Assembly (NCBI GenBank): GCA_016869025.1
Contig: VGFA01000004.1
Location: forward strand, 115,221-179,220
DNA length: 64,000 nucleotides
Source: Armatimonadota bacterium
GTDB taxonomy: Bacteria; Sysuimicrobiota; Sysuimicrobiia; Sysuimicrobiales; Humicultoraceae
Direction of reading: 5' to 3'
Positions 26,389-34,909 of this stretch are shown here, in pieces. The notes below the pieces were generated by a model that saw only the letters and a list, made by a program, of their open reading frames with translations, was not told where the DNA came from and made no database searches. Made by a program: the position numbers and the translations under genes. Positions within the stretch are counted from its first letter, which is position 1. The number at the start of each line of letters is the position of its first letter.

Positions 26389-26417
26389 GTATACGGTCGA
26401 ACATCTGGCCATGGCAA
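26389..26417 (-). promoter_or_regulatory. Promoter of the P1 peptidase-dpp-M20-panBE operon
   Basis: On the minus strand TTGCCA (26417-26412) and TATACT (26394-26389) are spaced by 17 bp, close to the sigma-70 consensus. The predicted transcript begins near 26382, about 38 nt before the chosen ATG. It is the only convincing promoter seen before this eight-gene co-directional set. Confidence 0.7.
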
Positions 26418-26439
26418 CCCGGCGAATCGCGCCGCCTGA

Positions 26440-26612
26440 AACGATGCTGAGCTCCTCTCCCAGGATCCGACCTTCCGGCCGATCGGGTCGGGGATTTGGC
26501 CCGGGACGAGAACCTCGCCCGGCTGGCCGCGCTCAACCGGGAGTTGATTGCGCGGGTGGAAGCCATGGAGTCCTCACGGCGGGTGGTGCTTGACATCGAA
26601 AGCACCGATTCT
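26440..26612 (+). pseudogene. IS1380-family transposase fragment
   Basis: Two short pieces match the N-terminal third of IS1380-type DDE transposases. NDAELLSQDPTFRPIGS (26440-26490, one frame) and ENLARLAALNRELIARVEAM with VVLDIEST (26511-26606, another frame) are in the right order with a deletion between them. The second ends at the first catalytic Asp motif (VLDIDST in the family). The frame is broken and most of the transposase is missing. Family recognition is from memory of conserved motifs, not a search. No terminal inverted repeats were recognised. Confidence 0.7.
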
Positions 26613-27059
26613 AGACGGAAACGGCCGGGTAGGAAGATTGCTGATTACCCTGTTCCTGGTCGAGCGGAAGGTGCTGACGAAGCCGCTCCTGGACCTGAGC
26701 GCCTTCTTCGAAGCGACGCGGCAAGAGTACTACGGCCGCCTGCTGGGCGTCAGCGAACGCGGGGAATGGAAGGCCTGGCTCGAGTACTTCCTGACAGGCG
26801 TGACCCTGCACGCCTCCCGTCAAGAACGCCGGCCGCGGTGATTGATCTGCTTGCCGAAAACCCGTATTGCACGATCAAGCGGGTGGCGAGACGTCTGAAC
26901 GTGGCCTACACCACGGCGCAGCGGGCTGTCGAGCAGCTCGAGTCGCTCTCAATCCTCTCGCAGGTGGGAGCGACGAAGCGCGATCGTGTGTTCTGCGCCA
27001 GGGCGCTGATGGGCATTCTGGATGAGCCGGCCATGCTGCGCCCTGGGGAGGAGCGCTGA
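26608..27059 (+). pseudogene. Fic/DOC-domain protein remnant, 3' half
   Basis: Starting at LDGNGRVGRLLITLFLVERK the sequence matches the C-terminal part of the Fic motif (HPFxDGNGRxGR) and continues with LSAFFEATRQEYYGRLLGVS and GEWKAWLEYFLTGV. The reading frame then breaks near 26815-26830. The winged-helix tail resumes in another frame with AVIDLLAENPYCTIKRVARR, then YTTAQRAVEQLE, to a stop at 27059. The N-terminal half, including the catalytic His and Pro-Phe of the motif, is replaced by the transposase fragment. Fic proteins AMPylate targets; this copy cannot be active. Confidence 0.75.
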
Positions 27060-27062
27060 CTC

Positions 27063-27635
27063 TTAGCGCCCCTGGCTGGCCATCACCACCAGCACCGCCA
27101 CCTCCATCGGCCCGTGCGCGCCCAGCACCGGAACCAACCCGATGTCAGCGCTGCGGCTGGGTCCGGTGATGAGAACCAGCGCCGACGGCAGCGGGTCGCT
27201 CCGCTCCAGGAGCGTGGCCAGTTCCGGCACGATGCGGTCGGACCTCAGCACCGCCAGGTGTAGCGGAGCCAGCAGGGACGCCGCCTGCGGCTTGCCCGGA
27301 CCGGTGGAGATGACCAGCGACCCGGTCTCAGCCACGCCCCACTCTGCCCTGGTGATCCCGATCTCGGCCCCAGCGAGCGTCTCAAAGGATCCCCGAGGGT
27401 CGAGGACCTCCACTCCCTCGGCGAGCAGCCGATCCCTGATCGGATCCATCTCAGGAGTGTCCCACAGCGCGGCGCGTTGCACGCGCCGCTCCCTACACAA
27501 CGCCACCGCCCGCTCGACCGCCTCATCGTAGGTGCCGACGGTGATTACCGACATGCCTACCTGCTCGGCCCTCTCGATGAAGAGCGCCATCGGATCGGCA
27601 GTGGGGTTATCGCCCGGGGGAACCGGCCGGTTCAT
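27063..27635 (-). CDS. lutC: LUD-domain lactate utilisation protein C
   Basis: A 190-residue LutC/YkgG-type protein of the LUD fold. Features are GSFETLAGAEIGITRAEWGVAETGSLVI and LLAPLHLAVLRSDRIVPEL, and the C-terminal TGPSRSADIG. With LutA and LutB it forms the iron-sulfur L-lactate (or related 2-hydroxyacid) oxidation complex known from Bacillus. The ATG overlaps the lutB stop (ATGA) and has a GGGGGGA ribosome site. It converges with the Fic remnant. Confidence 0.9.
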   Translation of the reverse strand: MNRPVPPGDNPTADPMALFIERAEQVGMSVITVGTYDEAVERAVALCRERRVQRAALWDTPEMDPIRDRLLAEGVEVLDPRGSFETLAGAEIGITRAEWGVAETGSLVISTGPGKPQAASLLAPLHLAVLRSDRIVPELATLLERSDPLPSALVLITGPSRSADIGLVPVLGAHGPMEVAVLVVMASQGR

Positions 27636-29053
27636 CGGGGTCCCCCCTGCCGCGACTTCCACCACGCGCGGAAGGGCGTCGAGGCAAGGGCCGGCGCGGC
27701 GCGGTGCGCGGTCCACCCTGACAGCGGGTACGGCAGACGCTCGATCTTGCCTCCACGCGCTACAAGACGCTGCGCCAGGCGTCCCAGGTCTCCTGCCAGC
27801 ATGAATCGCGCAGGGCTGCGCATGAAGAAGGTCCACGCGCCCACGAGCATCCTGTCCCGCCAGGGCGCAAGCCCGGTTCGCACGGCCCGCGCCCGAAGCT
27901 CGACCAGCATCCCGGGCAGGTCAATCTTCACCGGGCAGACGTCGGCGCACGCCCGGCACAGTGTGGACGCGAACGGCAGGTCGCGGGCCCGCTCCATCCC
28001 CTCGTAGGCAGGTGTCAGCACGGCGCCTATCGGACCGGCATAGACCGACCCGTAGGCGTGACCGCCAGCGTGCCGGTAGACAGGGCACTCGTTCTGGCAC
28101 GCGCCGCACCGGATGCACCGCAGCGCCGTGCGCAGGCCTGGGTCGGCCAGCAGGCGCCTCCGGCCGTTGTCCAGGATGACCAGATGCAGTTCCTCGGGAC
28201 CGTCGGTCTCACCGGCCCGACGCGGCCCGGTGAGCAGCGACACGTAGACGCTTGCACGCTGGCCTGTGCCGCTGCGGGCGAGTATCCGGAGGAAGACGCT
28301 GAGGTCCGCCATTCGTGGCAGAACCTTCTCGATCCCCATCACGGCCACGTGGATGCGCGGCCGGGCGGTCGTGAGTCGGGCGTTGCCCTCGTTCTCGACG
28401 ATCACCAGCGTGCCGCTCTCCGCTATGGCGAAGTTGACGCCGGTGATCCCCATCTCGGCCGCCAGGAACTCGGCGCGCAGCACCTCCCGCGCCACGCGGG
28501 CCAGCTCCTCAGGCCGCTCGTAGCGCGGGACGCCCAGCTTCCTGACAAAAAGGTCGGCGATCTCCTCTGTGGGCTTGTGGATCACGGGTGCAATCAGGTG
28601 GCTGGGCCTCTCGCCGGCCAGTTGCACCACGTACTCGCCCAGATCGGTCTCGACCACGCGGGCACCCGCCGCCTCCAGCGCCGCATTGAGGGAGATCTCC
28701 TCGGTGGTCATGGACTTGCTCTTCACGATCCGGCGCACTCCGCGCGAGCGGGCCAGGTCCGTGATGATCGCGCGCGCCTCCGCGGCGCCGGAGGCCCAGT
28801 GAACTGTGCCGCCGAGCGCGGAAACCTGCGACTCCAGTTGCCGCAGGTACGACTCCAAGTTCGCCAGCACGTGGTCCTTTATCCCGGCCGCGGTGCTGCG
28901 CAGGGATTCCCATTCGGGCAGTTCGGCCACGACGTCGGCCCGCGCCTTGCGGGACGCCGGCATGGCCTTGCCCATCTGGCGTTGCAGCGACGCGTCCCGC
29001 AGCGCCCGCTCGACGTTGCGGATCAGGTCGATCCGGGGCGGACGGTTCGTCAT
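27632..29053 (-). CDS. lutB: Lactate utilisation iron-sulfur protein B
   Basis: A 473-residue LutB/YkgF-type protein. The N-terminal LUD domain has RGVRRIVKSKSMTTEEISLN and GVNFAIAESGTLVIVENEGN. Two 4Fe-4S motifs follow: CIRCGACQNECPVYR and CRACADVCPVKI. A C-terminal extension with DUF3390-like character completes the usual length. It transfers electrons between LutA and LutC in lactate oxidation. ATGA overlaps link it to lutA and lutC. Confidence 0.93.
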   Translation of the reverse strand: MTNRPPRIDLIRNVERALRDASLQRQMGKAMPASRKARADVVAELPEWESLRSTAAGIKDHVLANLESYLRQLESQVSALGGTVHWASGAAEARAIITDLARSRGVRRIVKSKSMTTEEISLNAALEAAGARVVETDLGEYVVQLAGERPSHLIAPVIHKPTEEIADLFVRKLGVPRYERPEELARVAREVLRAEFLAAEMGITGVNFAIAESGTLVIVENEGNARLTTARPRIHVAVMGIEKVLPRMADLSVFLRILARSGTGQRASVYVSLLTGPRRAGETDGPEELHLVILDNGRRRLLADPGLRTALRCIRCGACQNECPVYRHAGGHAYGSVYAGPIGAVLTPAYEGMERARDLPFASTLCRACADVCPVKIDLPGMLVELRARAVRTGLAPWRDRMLVGAWTFFMRSPARFMLAGDLGRLAQRLVARGGKIERLPYPLSGWTAHRAAPALASTPFRAWWKSRQGGPR

Positions 29054-29775
29054 CACGATCCCGCCAGGATCTCTGCCAGGTGCAGCGCGCGCACGCGGCT
29101 GCCCCGGCGGGAGAGTCCACCGGAGATGTGCATCAGGCAGCTTACGTCCGTGGCCGTGACCACCTCGGCGCCGCTGGCCTCGATGTTGTCGAGCTTGACG
29201 GAGAGCATCGCGCCGGAGAGCGCCGCGAACTTGATCGAGAAGAACCCTCCGAACCCGCAGCACTGGCCGGCGTCAGGAAGTTCCACCAGGCGCAGATCAC
29301 GCACCGCCCGGAGCAGGCCGAGCGGCTCTTCCCGCAGTCCCAGCCCACGCAGGCCGTGGCAGGACGGGTGGTAAGTGACGGTGGCGGGAAAACGGGCGCC
29401 CAGGTCGTCAACGCCCAGCACGCGAACCAAATACTCGCTCAGTTCATATGTGCGGGAGGCGACGGACCGCGCCAGAACACCCAGCGCCGGCTCATCGCGA
29501 AACAGGTGCGGGTACCACTCGCGCACCATGTCCGCGCAGGAACCCGACGGCGCCACGATGGCCGGCGCATCGGCGAACACGTCCAGGAACCGCCGCCCCA
29601 GTACGCGCGCCTCTTCCTGGAACCCGTTGTTGAACGCCGCCTGGCCACAGCAGGTCTGTTCCGCCGGAAACGCCACGGCGCAGCCGGCGCGTTCCAGCAC
29701 GCGCACCGTGGCCTCGCCCACGCGCGGGTAGAGTTGGTCAACCAGACAGGTGACGAAGAGCGCTACCGGCTTCAC
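29053..29775 (-). CDS. lutA: Lactate utilisation protein A (CCG domains)
   Basis: A 240-residue protein made of two CCG (cysteine-rich) domains, with EQTCCGQAAFNNGF and later QCCGFGGFFSIKF, the standard LutA/YkgE layout. It starts with VALFVTCLVDQLYP. GTG 29775 is used as start, 17 nt after the aminotransferase stop. It is the first protein of the LutABC complex. The 2-hydroxyacid substrate here may be lactate or a relative such as glycolate; the sequence does not decide. Confidence 0.92.
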   Translation of the reverse strand: MKPVALFVTCLVDQLYPRVGEATVRVLERAGCAVAFPAEQTCCGQAAFNNGFQEEARVLGRRFLDVFADAPAIVAPSGSCADMVREWYPHLFRDEPALGVLARSVASRTYELSEYLVRVLGVDDLGARFPATVTYHPSCHGLRGLGLREEPLGLLRAVRDLRLVELPDAGQCCGFGGFFSIKFAALSGAMLSVKLDNIEASGAEVVTATDVSCLMHISGGLSRRGSRVRALHLAEILAGS

Positions 29776-29792
29776 TGTCTCCGGTCGCTATC

Positions 29793-30947
29793 TCACAGGA
29801 ATGCCGCTGCCTCAGCAGAAGCGGCTCCCTTCGGCAGCCGGACTCCCTCGGCTGATAGGACCGCCTCCAGCGCGCCGAGAAGCAGCAGGACCCAGCGCGG
29901 CTGGCTCGAGTGTCCCATCAGGCCGATCCTCCAGATCTTGCCCCGCAGCGGTCCCAGCCCGCCGGCTATCTCGATCCCGTACTCCCGCAGCAGGCGCGTG
30001 CGCACCCTAGCATCGTCCACGCCTTCGGGTATGGTAACGGTCGTGATCGTGGGCGACCGGTCGGGCTCGGAGGCCAGCAGCCCCAGGCCCATGGCCTGAA
30101 GCCCGGCCCAAAGGGCGCGGGTGTTGCGCCAGTGGCGCGCCACCCGGGCCTCCATTCCCTCCTCCACGACGAGCCGCAGCGCCGCGCGCATCGCGTAGAT
30201 CTGCTGAACAGGCACGGTGTGGTGATATGCGTGCGCGGGTCCCCAGTACTTCCACAGGCCCTCGAGATCCAGGTAGAAGGCGGCGGGCGCGCTCCGGCCG
30301 CGTGTGCGTGCGTGCACCGTCAGCGGCGCCATTCCAGGAGGCGCGCTCAGGCACTTCTGGGATCCGCTGTAGCAAGCGTCAATGCCCCATCCGTCCACCG
30401 GCAGTTCGGCTCCGGCCAGCGAGGCGACCGCGTCCACCAGGAACGTCGCACCGTGCTCGTGCGCCACGCGGGCCAGATCGGTCAGGGGCTGCAGCACCCC
30501 GGTTGAGGTCTCGACGTGCACCACGGCCACGCAGGCTATCCCTCGGCCCCCGGGAGGCGACGCCACCGCGCGCTCGAGATCGGCCGCGCTCACCGGACGG
30601 CCCCAGGGCGCTTCGACCCTGACCACCTCGGCGCCGATCCGGGTCGCGATCTCGACGATGCGATCGGCGAAGAACCCGGCGGTGCAGACGGCCAGCCCCT
30701 CGCCCGGCTTCACCATGTGCAGCAGCGCCGCTTCCATCCCGGCGGTGCCTGTGCCCGAGATCGGCAGCGCCAGCTCGTTCTCGGTCTGGAACACGCGGCG
30801 CAACAGCCCGACGGTCTCGTCGAGAATGACGAGCATGTCGGGATCCAGGTGTCCAAGCAGTGGCTGCGCAAGCGCCTCGGTCACCTCCGGGGGTAGCAGG
30901 CTCGGCCCGGGACCAAGGAGGATACGCTCGCCGGGAGTTGTGCTCAT
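29793..30947 (-). CDS. Alanine/serine-glyoxylate aminotransferase (class V)
   Basis: A 384-residue PLP enzyme of the AGXT/SPT family. It starts ERILLGPGPSLLPPEV, has EVVRVEAPWGRPV, VVHVETSTGVLQPL, DAVASLAGAELPVD and the PLP lysine in YSGSQKCLSAPPGMAPL. It transfers an amino group to glyoxylate to give glycine, with alanine or serine as donor. A strong ribosome site (AAGGAGG) lies 6 nt before the ATG. It sits directly before lutABC and after glycerate kinase, glgA and galT, fitting a glyoxylate/glycerate salvage role. Donor specificity is not visible. Confidence 0.9.
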   Translation of the reverse strand: MSTTPGERILLGPGPSLLPPEVTEALAQPLLGHLDPDMLVILDETVGLLRRVFQTENELALPISGTGTAGMEAALLHMVKPGEGLAVCTAGFFADRIVEIATRIGAEVVRVEAPWGRPVSAADLERAVASPPGGRGIACVAVVHVETSTGVLQPLTDLARVAHEHGATFLVDAVASLAGAELPVDGWGIDACYSGSQKCLSAPPGMAPLTVHARTRGRSAPAAFYLDLEGLWKYWGPAHAYHHTVPVQQIYAMRAALRLVVEEGMEARVARHWRNTRALWAGLQAMGLGLLASEPDRSPTITTVTIPEGVDDARVRTRLLREYGIEIAGGLGPLRGKIWRIGLMGHSSQPRWVLLLLGALEAVLSAEGVRLPKGAASAEAAAFL

Positions 30948-31000
30948 CGCTGCCTCCTTCAGGAATGTGCGGCGGTGCGTCGCCGTGGTCTATCCCGACA

Positions 31001-32044
31001 CTATTCATTCTCCCCGCCCGGCGCCAACACCTCGGCGCCCGGCTTCATGGCGCACTCGCGCAGGAACCGCGCGCCCTGCTCGGGCACCACCGGGTTGATG
31101 TAGAACCCCGACCCCCACTCGAACCCGGCGACCTGGGTCAGCCGCGGCATGATCTCAAGGTGCCAGTGGTAGAAGTGCCCGGCTTGGTCGGTGTAGGGCG
31201 CGGTGTGCACGATGAAGTTGTACGGTGGGTTGTTCAGGCACGAGTGAAGGGCGCGCAGCGTCTTTCGGAGTGCATCAGCGAACGGCAGTACGTCGCCCTC
31301 GCTCAGCCCCCCGAACGAGGCCCGGTGCTCCTTGGGCATCAGCCACGTCTCGAAGGGGAAGCGGGCCGCGTAGGGCTGCAGCGCCACGAACCGTTCGTTC
31401 TCGAAGATCACCCGTTCGCGGGACGCCAGTTCCTGCTCGATCAGGCGACAGAAGACGCAAACAGCGTTACGACCGAAGTACCGCTCCGCCACCTCCAGCT
31501 CCTCGGCCGCGCGCTTGGGGATGACCGGCAGGGCGATGAGCTGCGAGTGCGGGTGGGACAGCGATGCGCCCGCGGTGCGGCCGTGGTTGCGGAAGAGCAG
31601 CGCGTACTCGAACCGTTCATCGCCGTCCAGGTCGCGGTACCGGTGCAGGTAGGCCCTGACCACGTTGGCCACCTCACGGACCGGCATCAGGCCGAGGTGG
31701 GTGTGGTGGTCGGTCGTCTCGATGATGACCTCGTGCGCGCCAACCCCGTCCATTCGCGTGAACATGCCGGCGCTGCTGCGCGCGGTGTCGCCCTCTATGC
31801 GCAGGGCCGGGAACTTGTTGGAGACGACCCGCACCTGCCATCCGGGCGTGTTGCGTGCCGTGCCGGGGTCTCTTATTGCAAAGACCTCGGGCGGCGTCCG
31901 GTCCTCACGCCCTGAACAGAACGGACAGCGCTCCAGGTCGTTTACCTCCACCGGCGGCGTCGAGAAATCGGTAGGCCGCGCCGCCCGCTCGGTGGCGATG
32001 ATCACCCAGCGGCCGGAGATCGGGTCGGTGCGCAGTTCAGGCAA
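31001..32044 (-). CDS. galT: Galactose-1-phosphate uridylyltransferase
   Basis: A 347-residue HIT-superfamily enzyme that exchanges UDP between UDP-glucose and galactose-1-phosphate. The zinc-site Cys motifs CPFCSGRE and CVFCRLIEQE and the active-site histidine triad SLSHPHSQLIALP are present. The start is TTG 32044, supported by GAGGTG 7 nt upstream. It follows glgA by 32 nt, so it links galactose or UDP/ADP-sugar use with glycogen synthesis. Confidence 0.93.
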   Translation of the reverse strand: MPELRTDPISGRWVIIATERAARPTDFSTPPVEVNDLERCPFCSGREDRTPPEVFAIRDPGTARNTPGWQVRVVSNKFPALRIEGDTARSSAGMFTRMDGVGAHEVIIETTDHHTHLGLMPVREVANVVRAYLHRYRDLDGDERFEYALLFRNHGRTAGASLSHPHSQLIALPVIPKRAAEELEVAERYFGRNAVCVFCRLIEQELASRERVIFENERFVALQPYAARFPFETWLMPKEHRASFGGLSEGDVLPFADALRKTLRALHSCLNNPPYNFIVHTAPYTDQAGHFYHWHLEIMPRLTQVAGFEWGSGFYINPVVPEQGARFLRECAMKPGAEVLAPGGENE

Positions 32045-32076
32045 GACCGTTCACCTCGCTTGGAAGATGTGCTGGC

Positions 32077-33522
32077 TCAGAACGGGCGCTCCGCGGCCCG
32101 CCGGACGGTGGCCTCGTACAGATCGAGATACCGTCCGGCAACGCTGTCCCACGAGAAGTCCGCCCGCATCCCAACCTGCTGCAGCGGCCACCAAACGCCC
32201 GGGTCGCGATAGGCGGCGACGGCACGTTCGATTGCCTCCACCAGCGCCTCCGGGGTGTAGTCGTCAAAGACGAACCCGTTGGCGCGCCCCAGGTGCAGGT
32301 TCTCGGGCATGGCGTCCACAATGCTGTCCGCCAGCCCGCCGGTGCGACGCACCACAGGGGGCGTGCCGTACCGAAGACTGTAGAGCTGGTTGAGGCCGGA
32401 GGGCTCGAAGCGTGAGGGCATCAGGAAGATGTCGGCGCCTGCCTCGATCCTATGCGCGAGCCCCTCATCGAACCCTATGATGGCTCGCAACTGCTGGGGG
32501 AACCTGGCGGACGCGGCCCGGAACGCTTCCTCGAAGGCGGGCTCGCCGGTGCCGAGGATGACCACCTGCGCGCCGGTCGCGAGGATCGCATCCAGCGCGG
32601 CGGCCACTAGGTCGAACCCCTTCTGGGGAGCCAGCCGGGCAACGGTTCCGATCAGGGGCGCGTAGGGCTGGACCGGCAGCCCCATCTCCTGTTGAAGCGC
32701 CGCCTTGCATCGGGCCTTCCCGGTGAGGTCGCCGGCGTGATACCGGGCCGGGATGTGCGGATCCACGCCCGGATCCCACTGCGCGTAGTCCACGCCGTTC
32801 AGTATCCCGAACAGGTCGGCCGAACGCGCACGGAGCAGCCCGTCCAGCCCCATTCCAAACTCCTCGGTCTGGATCTCCCGGGCGTAGGTCTCGCTCACCG
32901 TGCTCAGGGCGTGCGAGTACACCAGGCCCGCCTTCATGATGTTGACATTCCCGTAGAACTCCAGGCCGTCCGGCGAGAAGGTCTCCGGCGGCAGGCAGAC
33001 CAGCGGAAACTGCTCGCGTGGAAAGATCCCCTGGTGGGCCAAGTTGTGCACTGTAAACAGGGTCGGAAGAGGGTTGCGGTGTGCCCGTAGGTAGGCAGGG
33101 ATAAGCGCCGCGTGCCAGTCGTGGCAATGCACCAGGTCCGGCTTCCAGGTGTTGTGCATCAGCCCCAGCGCGGACTGGCAGAAGAAGGCAAACCGCACCA
33201 GGTTGTCCTCGTAGTCCCGCCCCACTTCGCCGTAGAGGCCGGCGCGGTCATAGAGGGAGGGCTGTTCCAGGAAGTAGTGCGGCACGCCGTCGGAGGGAGT
33301 GCCCGTCCAGACAGCGCCCTCGATCGCGGTCCCGCCGATGACGCTGTATACCTGCTGCACCGGCTCGAGCCCGTTGCGGTCTACGCCGCGGTAGCGCGGC
33401 ATCACCACCCGCACGTCCAGGCCCTTGCGGCGCAGCGCCGCGGGCAGGGCCCCGGCCACGTCCGCGAGCCCTCCGGTCTTCGCGTACGGCACCGCCTCTG
33501 ACACGCAGAACAGAACCTTCAT
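32077..33522 (-). CDS. glgA: Glycogen synthase (ADP-glucose, GT5)
   Basis: A 481-residue GT5 glucosyltransferase that extends alpha-1,4-glucan from ADP-glucose. The N-terminus MKVLFCVSEAVPYAKTGGLA carries the ADP-glucose Lys in KTGGL. The C-terminal Rossmann domain has GTVARLAPQKGFDL and the catalytic Glu motif PSRFEPSGLNQLYSLRYGT. It completes the glycogen set with glgC and the branching enzyme at the left end of the window. It lies 13 nt after glycerate kinase, with a weak GAGGG ribosome site. Confidence 0.95.
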   Translation of the reverse strand: MKVLFCVSEAVPYAKTGGLADVAGALPAALRRKGLDVRVVMPRYRGVDRNGLEPVQQVYSVIGGTAIEGAVWTGTPSDGVPHYFLEQPSLYDRAGLYGEVGRDYEDNLVRFAFFCQSALGLMHNTWKPDLVHCHDWHAALIPAYLRAHRNPLPTLFTVHNLAHQGIFPREQFPLVCLPPETFSPDGLEFYGNVNIMKAGLVYSHALSTVSETYAREIQTEEFGMGLDGLLRARSADLFGILNGVDYAQWDPGVDPHIPARYHAGDLTGKARCKAALQQEMGLPVQPYAPLIGTVARLAPQKGFDLVAAALDAILATGAQVVILGTGEPAFEEAFRAASARFPQQLRAIIGFDEGLAHRIEAGADIFLMPSRFEPSGLNQLYSLRYGTPPVVRRTGGLADSIVDAMPENLHLGRANGFVFDDYTPEALVEAIERAVAAYRDPGVWWPLQQVGMRADFSWDSVAGRYLDLYEATVRRAAERPF

Positions 33523-33535
33523 GGATGGCCTGCCC

Positions 33536-34909
33536 TCACTTTGTCCCCTGCGCAGGCCCGATCAGCCCCAACCACAGGTCGTTGACATTCGTGTTCGTCG
33601 GTCCACTGATGATCAGATCGCCCAACGCGTCAAAGAACGCATAGGCGTCGTTGTTGGCCAGAGCCGCGACCGGGTCGAGCCCCATGGCGCGGGCCCGCGC
33701 CAGCGTTGTACCATCGGCCACCGCGCCCGCGGCATCGGTGGGCCCGTCGGTCCCGTCGGTCCCGAACGCGGCCACCAGCGTCTGCGGGATGCCGGCGATG
33801 ATCTCGACGGATGCCAGCGCCAGTTCCTGGTTGCGACCTCCACGGCCCGTGCCTCGCACCGTCACCGTGGTCTCGCCGCCCATGATCAGGCATACCGGCC
33901 CTGGCCGCGACTTCCCTGCGGCCCGCTCGTCGCGCACCTGCGCGCCGAACCGCGCCCCCACCTCGCGCGCTTCACCTTCGGTGTCGGTCGCGCGCAAATC
34001 AACATGATAGCCCAACGCCCTGGCCTGCTCAACCGCCGCGGCCGCGGCCAGGGTGATGTCGCCGACCACCACGGTCCTCGCCCCTGCAAAGGCCGGGTCA
34101 CCCGGCTTGGGAGTCTCCGGGATATCACCTGCCGCGCCGCGCTCCAGATGCCGTCGGACTGCGGCAGGCAGCTGGCCACGCAGCCCGTGTCGGTCCAACA
34201 CCGCCAGCGCGTCGCCAAAGGTTGTCGGATCAGGCACGGTCGGGCCCGAGGCGATGGCGTCGAGGGGGTTGCCGAGGACATCGGAAAGAACGAGCGTAAC
34301 AACCTTTGCGGGCGCGGCACGGCGGGCCAGCCATCCGCCCTTCAGACCGGAGAGGTGCTTGCGGACGGCGTTCACCTCGGTGATCGTGGCGCCGGAGCGC
34401 AGCAGCAGGTCGGTCGTGGCGACCTTCTCTTCCAGCGATATGCCCTGGGCAGGCATCGGCAGCAGGGCCGAACCCCCGCCGGAGATCAGCACGAAGACCA
34501 GGTCGCCCCGATCGGCGGCTTCCGCGATACCAGCAATCCGGCCGGCTCCCCTAAGCCCGGCCACATCGGGTAAGGGGTGGCCGGCCTCGGTGAGCGCGAT
34601 CCTCCGGAGCGGTTCAAGGTATCCGTGTTTTGTCGTGACGGCTCCACCGGCGATGCGGTCGCCCAGCACGGCTTCCAGCGCCGAGGCCATCCGCGCCGAG
34701 GCCTTGCCCGCGCCCACCACGAAGATGCGGCCGTCTGGATCAAGATCGAAGGGCTCGCCACAGACTATCAGGCGCTCAGCATCCCTTCGCACCGCGCGGA
34801 ACACGGCTGCCGCGGGATCGGCGGCGGACACCGCCGCTCCCAATATCGCCACGGCGTGGCGGCGCAGCCCTGCGGTCTCGCCGTGAAACAGTCGGCCGTC
34901 AACCTTCAT
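33536..34909 (-). CDS. Glycerate 2-kinase (DUF4147/MOFRL type)
   Basis: A 457-residue kinase of the GckA/TtuD family, which makes 2-phosphoglycerate from glycerate and ATP. Motifs are IFVVGAGKASARMASALE, FVLISGGGSALLPMPAQG, ITEVNAVRKHLSGLKGG and, in the C-terminal MOFRL part, GRGGRNQELALAS and TDGTDGPTDAAGAVAD. ATG 34909 overlaps the upstream stop (ATGA). Together with the aminotransferase and glycolate oxidase in this window it fits a two-carbon/glycerate salvage route. Confidence 0.92.
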   Translation of the reverse strand: MKVDGRLFHGETAGLRRHAVAILGAAVSAADPAAAVFRAVRRDAERLIVCGEPFDLDPDGRIFVVGAGKASARMASALEAVLGDRIAGGAVTTKHGYLEPLRRIALTEAGHPLPDVAGLRGAGRIAGIAEAADRGDLVFVLISGGGSALLPMPAQGISLEEKVATTDLLLRSGATITEVNAVRKHLSGLKGGWLARRAAPAKVVTLVLSDVLGNPLDAIASGPTVPDPTTFGDALAVLDRHGLRGQLPAAVRRHLERGAAGDIPETPKPGDPAFAGARTVVVGDITLAAAAAVEQARALGYHVDLRATDTEGEAREVGARFGAQVRDERAAGKSRPGPVCLIMGGETTVTVRGTGRGGRNQELALASVEIIAGIPQTLVAAFGTDGTDGPTDAAGAVADGTTLARARAMGLDPVAALANNDAYAFFDALGDLIISGPTNTNVNDLWLGLIGPAQGTK

